64,000 nt of DNA from assembly GCA_030586155.1 (NCBI GenBank), contig CP130741.1, positions 2,288,680 to 2,352,679 on the forward strand, written 5' to 3'. Position 1 is the stretch's first letter; each line of letters starts with the position of its first letter. Both the position numbers and the translations under genes were made by a program. The stretch comes from Eubacteriaceae bacterium ES3. Its GTDB lineage: Bacteria > Bacillota > Clostridia > Eubacteriales > Eubacteriaceae. The notes under the pieces were generated by a model, which saw nothing but the letters and a program-made list of their open reading frames with translations, was not told where the DNA came from and searched no databases. This document shows, one piece after another, positions 59,414 through 64,000 of the stretch.

Positions 59414-61849
59414 CTATTTCACTCCTCGTTTAAAACTTCCTCTAGTAACTTTCTTTGTCAGTCCAGGTTCTCTGCCTGACTGATTTTCTAATATACCATT
59501 ATAGTAATCAATGATCTCCCTCACTGTTTGGACATCCTCATCCAATACCCGTATCCGCCAGGTTTTTATACCGCTAAGTTCTTGAATTTCATGTTCAAGA
59601 AAGAGACAATCACCATTATAAATATGAATCAGCCCCTGTCTATCCCGTCGTACTGGAAATGTAAAACCCCGTTCATCGGAAAGTGTACCTAATTTTATTT
59701 TCTTACAGTCCGAAGAACAAACTTTGCAGGAAAAGGGGCATTTTCGACTAACCATCAGCTTCTGCTGCCCATAGACGTTAAGCACCAGAGGCAAGGGACT
59801 TTTTAACCCTATTATTTCTTCCTTACTGAGTTCAAGCGATAGAGCCAGTTCAGAGACACCCCATTTTTTAAGCGCCCAGGCCGTTTTCGAATTAAATACA
59901 TTAAAAGAAACATCGGTCTGAAGGTTTAAGCCTCGGTCCTTTAGAATTTGCAGCGATTCGAAGTTTGCAACTATCAGGCCATCACAAAAATCTTTTATTT
60001 TATCTAAATCCCGATATTTAATTAACTTTTGGCTTTGACTCTGATTGATTACCTGGGGCAGGGAGAAAAACACTTTATAGCCTTTGCTTCTAAGTCTTGC
60101 AGTTTTTTCCAAAACAAACTGTTCTGCCTGGTCAAGATTTAATGGCAAAACAAGCTCCAGCACTCCTTGATATGACTTATTCTCATCCAGAAGCTCATCC
60201 AAATAATCATCATCTGGCAGAACTTCAAACTGCAGCGAAATAATTTCAGGAACAAAATTATTTTTTACATTCGGCCGCTCGACCTGATTAATGTTCTCAG
60301 TTTTTCCACTTCTTTCCATGCCTTCTTTGGACTGTTTATAAGCTAATACACTTTCATTTCGAAGATTATTGAGCTGGCTTTTAGACAAAAACAAGCCATT
60401 TTCGCAGACCACATGGCAGTCAGAAAGTTTTAAACCCGTACCACCCAGCCGACTCATCTGGTTCTTAATCAACTCTTCGGTCAGCGGGTTTTTCTGGGCT
60501 TTCTGAGGAATTTCGCAGCCTGTATAGATCAGGGATTTGATACCGTCTGAAATCTCTATCACAGGCAGTTTATCTGCCAAAATTCTGATTGACATGATAA
60601 TTTCCTGATCTGAGATCTTTATCTCTGCCAGAGCCTCTTTTTTTAAGCGTTTCATTAAATCAGCATCAAAATTTCGATAGACCGGCATCCCTTCATCAAA
60701 TTCTCCTTTAACAGGGATCAAAACATCCTGATAGCCTGTGTTTTTTTCAAGGGATTCACCAGTAGGCAAAAAAATCCGGTCAACCCGGCTTCCTTTTTCA
60801 CCGGATTCACCAAAGGACAGTCCGTCCCCGATAGAAAGAACTATCTGCGGATCAAGTTCTAAGGGCAGGTTATAGTAACCTTTTGCCTGCTTTTTAGTCT
60901 TTACTTTTCCCACGACGCCAATTCGAATACCGCGATTTTTTGCCACTAGAGGATTAAGAATTTGTGAATCTCCGATTAAATGACCACCAGTGAAATCCCG
61001 ATTAAAAACCTGCATCACTTCCTGGTCATCAATATCACCTTTTTCGCCATTTTCAATCTGGTCCAGCCGGTTTCTATAAGCTCTCGTCACTGCATAAACA
61101 TACTCAGGGGTCTTCATCCGCCCTTCAATTTTCAAGGCATCAACTCCCGATGCCACAATGGACTCAAGGCTATTTAGCGTACTTAAATCCTTAGGACTCA
61201 AGAGATATCCTTTGTTCAACTCTTGACCTTGTTCGTCAAGAAGCCGGTATATTTTTCGACAGGGCTGGGCGCAAAGTCCTCTATTACCACTTCTTCCTCC
61301 GATCTGGCTACTTATCAGACATTGGCCGGAATAGGCATAACAAAGGGACCCATGGACAAAAATCTTCAATTCCACAGTGCTCTCATCTTTAATTTGTTTG
61401 ACTTCTGAAATAGGCATTTCCCGAGGAAGAACGACCCGTTTAATTCCAAGATTCTCAAAAAAACGCACCCCTTCCAGACCATAAATCGAAACTTGGGTGC
61501 TGGTTTGAAGTTCCAACTGGGGATAGGCTTCTTGAATCCAGTCAATTAACCCCAAATCTTGAACAATCAGTCCATCAATCTGAAGTGCGTTATAAAAGCT
61601 GACTACTTCCGTCACAATCTCCCATTCCGAATCTTTTATCAGTGTATTCAAAACAATGTAAATTTTTTTGCCTAAGCTTTTGACTAAATGAACTACCTCA
61701 GTCAGTTGTTCGTCACTTAAATTCCCGGCATTCTGCCTGGCATTAAATTTTTTTCCACCAAGATAAATGGCATCCGCACCACCATTAATGGCCGCAATAA
61801 CTGACTCCATATTTCCAGCTGGAGCCAACAGCTCGGGTTTTTTCTTCAT
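59414..61849 (-). CDS. U32-family peptidase-like protein with DUF3656 (RlhA/YrrO-type)
   Basis: An 811-residue protein. The N-terminal U32 domain starts ELLAPAGNMESVIAAINGGAD and holds the family signature around FVHGSLCYAYSGQCLISSQ with GNRGLCAQPCR. A DUF3656-like segment and a C-terminal Cys cluster (SRKCPFSCKVCSSDCKK) follow. U32 proteins, once called collagenases, include prephenate-dependent RNA hydroxylases (TrhP, RlhA) that need iron-sulfur clusters. The Cys set here fits an RNA-hydroxylation role better than a protease (inference). Directly upstream of mutS2 on the same strand. Confidence 0.9.
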   Translation of the reverse strand: MKKKPELLAPAGNMESVIAAINGGADAIYLGGKKFNARQNAGNLSDEQLTEVVHLVKSLGKKIYIVLNTLIKDSEWEIVTEVVSFYNALQIDGLIVQDLGLIDWIQEAYPQLELQTSTQVSIYGLEGVRFFENLGIKRVVLPREMPISEVKQIKDESTVELKIFVHGSLCYAYSGQCLISSQIGGRSGNRGLCAQPCRKIYRLLDEQGQELNKGYLLSPKDLSTLNSLESIVASGVDALKIEGRMKTPEYVYAVTRAYRNRLDQIENGEKGDIDDQEVMQVFNRDFTGGHLIGDSQILNPLVAKNRGIRIGVVGKVKTKKQAKGYYNLPLELDPQIVLSIGDGLSFGESGEKGSRVDRIFLPTGESLEKNTGYQDVLIPVKGEFDEGMPVYRNFDADLMKRLKKEALAEIKISDQEIIMSIRILADKLPVIEISDGIKSLIYTGCEIPQKAQKNPLTEELIKNQMSRLGGTGLKLSDCHVVCENGLFLSKSQLNNLRNESVLAYKQSKEGMERSGKTENINQVERPNVKNNFVPEIISLQFEVLPDDDYLDELLDENKSYQGVLELVLPLNLDQAEQFVLEKTARLRSKGYKVFFSLPQVINQSQSQKLIKYRDLDKIKDFCDGLIVANFESLQILKDRGLNLQTDVSFNVFNSKTAWALKKWGVSELALSLELSKEEIIGLKSPLPLVLNVYGQQKLMVSRKCPFSCKVCSSDCKKIKLGTLSDERGFTFPVRRDRQGLIHIYNGDCLFLEHEIQELSGIKTWRIRVLDEDVQTVREIIDYYNGILENQSGREPGLTKKVTRGSFKRGVK

Positions 61850-61907
61850 TCGTACCTCTTCATATTGTTTCTGGTTTTTTATTATAACACAGATTTAAAG
61901 AATCCCT

Positions 61908-63302
61908 CTATAAATCCCAGGCAATTTTTAATCTTTTAATTCCAGACCTGATCTGGGCTTTACTAAGGGCGCCAAAACCCAGCAAAACCGTTGACTGATA
62001 TTTTTTCGGGACTGCCTTTAAAAAATAACTTGAACAGGGATAGACCTTCACCCCCTGCTCTAGGGCTGTTCTCACCATTGTCGATTCATCAGGGCCATCT
62101 TTTAAACTCACCAATAAATGATGTCCTGCTTTTTCACCACTGATCTTTATTTTCCCCTCAAATATTTGTAAGGCTTCATTCAAAAAATCATGTTTTTCCC
62201 GATAAACTTTGCGCATCCGGTTCAAATGTTTTTCATATTGACCACTGCTGATAAAACGGGCCAGCATTTTCTGTTCAAGAGTTGAGACGGATGACCCAAT
62301 GTCATCATAAAGATTATGATAGCCGATCATCAAATCCTCCGGCAGAACCATATAAGAAATTCTAAAAGAGGGGGCTACCGATTTTGAAAAAGTCCCCATA
62401 TAAATCACCCTACCGTTTTCATCAATACTTTTTAAGGACGGCAGCGGACGTTCATTATAACGAAACTCACTGTCATAGTCATCTTCGATAATATACATTG
62501 CTTCCTGATGATTAGCCAAGTTAAGAAGTTTCATCCGGCGGTCAATGGGCATACTGATCCCCAACGGAAACTGATGAGAGGGCGTGACATAAATGGCAGC
62601 ATCGCGATAATTTTTTAAGGGCTCAATTTGAATTCCTTTATGATCAATATCAATTGAATCAACAGAATTACCAATTTGCTTAAAAATATGATAAGCCTTT
62701 AAATATACAGGGTTCTCAAGAATAACAGGCTTTTCCTTTCCCCAGATTAAACCCAGTGTTTGGAGCATTCTGTCCGTTCCAGTCCCAACAATAATCTGAT
62801 CTTCCGTGCATTTGACGCCCCGACTCCGATAGAGAAGCTCAACCAAAGCTCGACGAAGTTCACTACTGCCCTGGGGATCAGGAAGTTTTAAAAGATCATC
62901 ATCACTCTCACAAAAGATATTCTTAAACTCTTTTCTAAATGCCTCATAGGGGAAAAGTTGTTCATCTACTGCATTCGGTGAAAAATCGATATCTATCGCA
63001 ATTTCTTCACCTCTTTTTTGAACTGAACTATTGATATTTTCTTCATTCCCCTTAAAGTAGGGTTCTATCTCACAAACATAAAAACCTGATTTGGGAACGG
63101 CTTCAAGATAACCTTCTGCCACCAGCTGACTGTAAGCGGCATCTACCGTATTGACACTTACTGCCAACTGTAAAGAAAGTTTGCGTTTTGAAGGCAGTTT
63201 TTCCCCACTTTTCAAATGATTTCCAATAATTTGCGCCTTAATCTGCTCATATATTTCTTCGTATAAATGTTTTTCCTGGTTTTTAAATGTTATTGTCAGC
63301 AT
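61908..63302 (-). CDS. MocR-family (GntR/aminotransferase) regulator, probably PdxR-like
   Basis: A 464-residue chimera. It has a GntR winged helix (residues 8-75: GEKLPSKRKLSLQLAVSVNT) and a class I aminotransferase-like domain with PLP-binding features IVGTGTDRMLQTLG, YIIEDDYDSEFRYN and the Lys in MGTFSKSVAPSFRISY. It is divergent from a pyridoxal/pyridoxamine kinase gene starting at 63428. PdxR-type MocR proteins sense PLP and control vitamin B6 salvage or synthesis, so control of that kinase is likely. Confidence 0.93.
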   Translation of the reverse strand: MLTITFKNQEKHLYEEIYEQIKAQIIGNHLKSGEKLPSKRKLSLQLAVSVNTVDAAYSQLVAEGYLEAVPKSGFYVCEIEPYFKGNEENINSSVQKRGEEIAIDIDFSPNAVDEQLFPYEAFRKEFKNIFCESDDDLLKLPDPQGSSELRRALVELLYRSRGVKCTEDQIIVGTGTDRMLQTLGLIWGKEKPVILENPVYLKAYHIFKQIGNSVDSIDIDHKGIQIEPLKNYRDAAIYVTPSHQFPLGISMPIDRRMKLLNLANHQEAMYIIEDDYDSEFRYNERPLPSLKSIDENGRVIYMGTFSKSVAPSFRISYMVLPEDLMIGYHNLYDDIGSSVSTLEQKMLARFISSGQYEKHLNRMRKVYREKHDFLNEALQIFEGKIKISGEKAGHHLLVSLKDGPDESTMVRTALEQGVKVYPCSSYFLKAVPKKYQSTVLLGFGALSKAQIRSGIKRLKIAWDL

Positions 63303-63427
63303 AGCCCCTCTTTGATACTGTTAATTTTATTAAATCTGATTCTTTTAATAGGTTCAATAATAACTTATAATAATTAAATCAATCTAAAACGCAAAGTATT
63401 TGCGCTTTTACATTTTCAGGAGGACTT
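63303..63427. promoter_or_regulatory. Divergent control region between MocR and kinase genes
   Basis: This 125-base AT-rich gap contains a TATAAT on plus (63376-63381) and, on minus, TTGAAC-17-TTTAAT. No clear pair of direct repeats, the usual MocR site, was recognised by eye. Confidence 0.4.
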
Positions 63428-64000
63428 ATGAAACAAAAACGCATTGCCGCTATTCACGATATATCCTGCGTTGGCCGATGTTCACTAACGGTCGCCCTAC
63501 CCATACTTTCGGCTGCCGGAATCGATACCGGTGTTTTGCCGACCGCTGTTTTGTCTACTCATACTGGGGGTTTTGAGAATTTCACCTACCGCGATCTAAC
63601 CCAGGACTTAACCCCTATCGCCAACCACTGGAAGTCACTTGATCTGAAATTCGATGCCTTATACAGCGGTTTTCTGGGCTCATATGAACAGATTGACCTG
63701 GTCTCAAACTTTTTTGATACATTTAGAGAAAATAGTACGCTTATTATGGTCGATCCGGTCATGGCTGATAATGGCGAGTTTTATTCTGTTTATTCTCCAG
63801 AAATGGCCAAAGGGATGGCTCGACTCTGTGCTAAAGCAGATATCATCGTCCCCAATCTGACAGAAGCAGCCTTTATGCTGGATCAGCCATATCGAGGGGA
63901 AGACTACGATGAAGACTATGTGATAGACCTACTGAGGCGTTTGGCTGATCTTGGGGCTAAAAAAATCGTCTTAACCGGCATCTCTTACGATGAAACTAAA
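63428..64000 (+). CDS. Pyridoxal/pyridoxamine kinase, partial (3' end beyond window)
   Basis: 191 residues are visible of a PfkB/ribokinase-fold B6 kinase. IAAIHDISCVGRCSLTVALP opens the fold, TAVLSTHTGGF contacts pyridoxal, MVDPVMADNGEFY and VPNLTEAAFML follow, and the ATP site lies past the window edge. ATG 63428 with CAGGAGG upstream. It phosphorylates pyridoxal, pyridoxamine or pyridoxine to the cofactor form. Related HMP-P kinases (ThiD) are an alternative, but the DISCVGRCSLTVALP start is typical of PdxY/PdxK. The divergent MocR regulator supports B6 metabolism. Confidence 0.9.
   Translation, partial: MKQKRIAAIHDISCVGRCSLTVALPILSAAGIDTGVLPTAVLSTHTGGFENFTYRDLTQDLTPIANHWKSLDLKFDALYSGFLGSYEQIDLVSNFFDTFRENSTLIMVDPVMADNGEFYSVYSPEMAKGMARLCAKADIIVPNLTEAAFMLDQPYRGEDYDEDYVIDLLRRLADLGAKKIVLTGISYDETK

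Overview
The window looks like the chromosome of an anaerobic, AT-rich acetogenic clostridium, most likely Acetobacterium or a close relative in the Eubacteriaceae. The evidence is two corrinoid-protein/methyl-H4folate methyltransferase pairs with four UroD-family methyltransferases, a SCIFF peptide with its radical-SAM maturase, a PduL-type phosphotransacylase, and the clostridial order efp - CD1247-like - asp23 - nusB - xseA - xseB - ispA - tlyA - nadK - argR - recN. Genus assignment is inference; no rRNA or tRNA is present.

Positions 1-21,800 form an accessory, heavily regulated C1 region. It holds a truncated chemoreceptor, then a minus-strand operon (UroD-family methyltransferase, methyl-H4folate:corrinoid methyltransferase, corrinoid protein, GPH-type transporter) divergent from a TetR regulator, then a second UroD-family gene divergent from a PucR regulator. 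A MarR-MATE operon, glutamate dehydrogenase and a TIGR04076 protein follow. A plus-strand set then carries an amidohydrolase, two longer UroD-family proteins each translationally coupled to an unlisted tiny ORF, a membrane protein, a second corrinoid protein and a second methyltransferase, with TetR and MarR regulators between them. The expected flow is methyl donor -> UroD-type methyltransferase -> corrinoid protein -> tetrahydrofolate -> Wood-Ljungdahl pathway. The methyl donors cannot be read from the sequence. Good candidate operators sit in most of the divergent promoters.

Positions 21,800-37,100 hold a second MATE gene behind a leader that reads like a classical four-segment attenuator. 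A long minus-strand housekeeping block follows (lgt, pduL, recN, argR, nadK, tlyA, ispA, xseB, xseA, a TsaD-like gene, nusB, asp23-like, CD1247-like, efp, prmC, rpmE, rho). Rho is unusual in carrying two tandem RNA-binding domains.

Positions 37,200-42,200 hold a NiCo-type riboswitch with overlapping terminator in front of a P-type ATPase. Next is an intact 1,750-bp IS4-type element with 17-bp ends and a 12-bp target duplication. It sits between a strong promoter and the gene for a small secreted Asp-rich protein.

Positions 42,200-63,300 are again mostly minus strand: scfB/scfA, yajC, tgt, queA, ruvB, ruvA, a 6S-like RNA, radA, vanZ-like, a PTS_EIIC_2 membrane protein with a structured leader, yigZ, hflX (with an N-terminal JAMM-like motif), thiI, a cysteine desulfurase, dcd, mutS2, a U32 peptidase-family protein and a MocR regulator. 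The MocR gene is divergent from a pyridoxal/pyridoxamine kinase gene that runs off the right edge.

No CRISPR array, tRNA, rRNA or prophage was seen.
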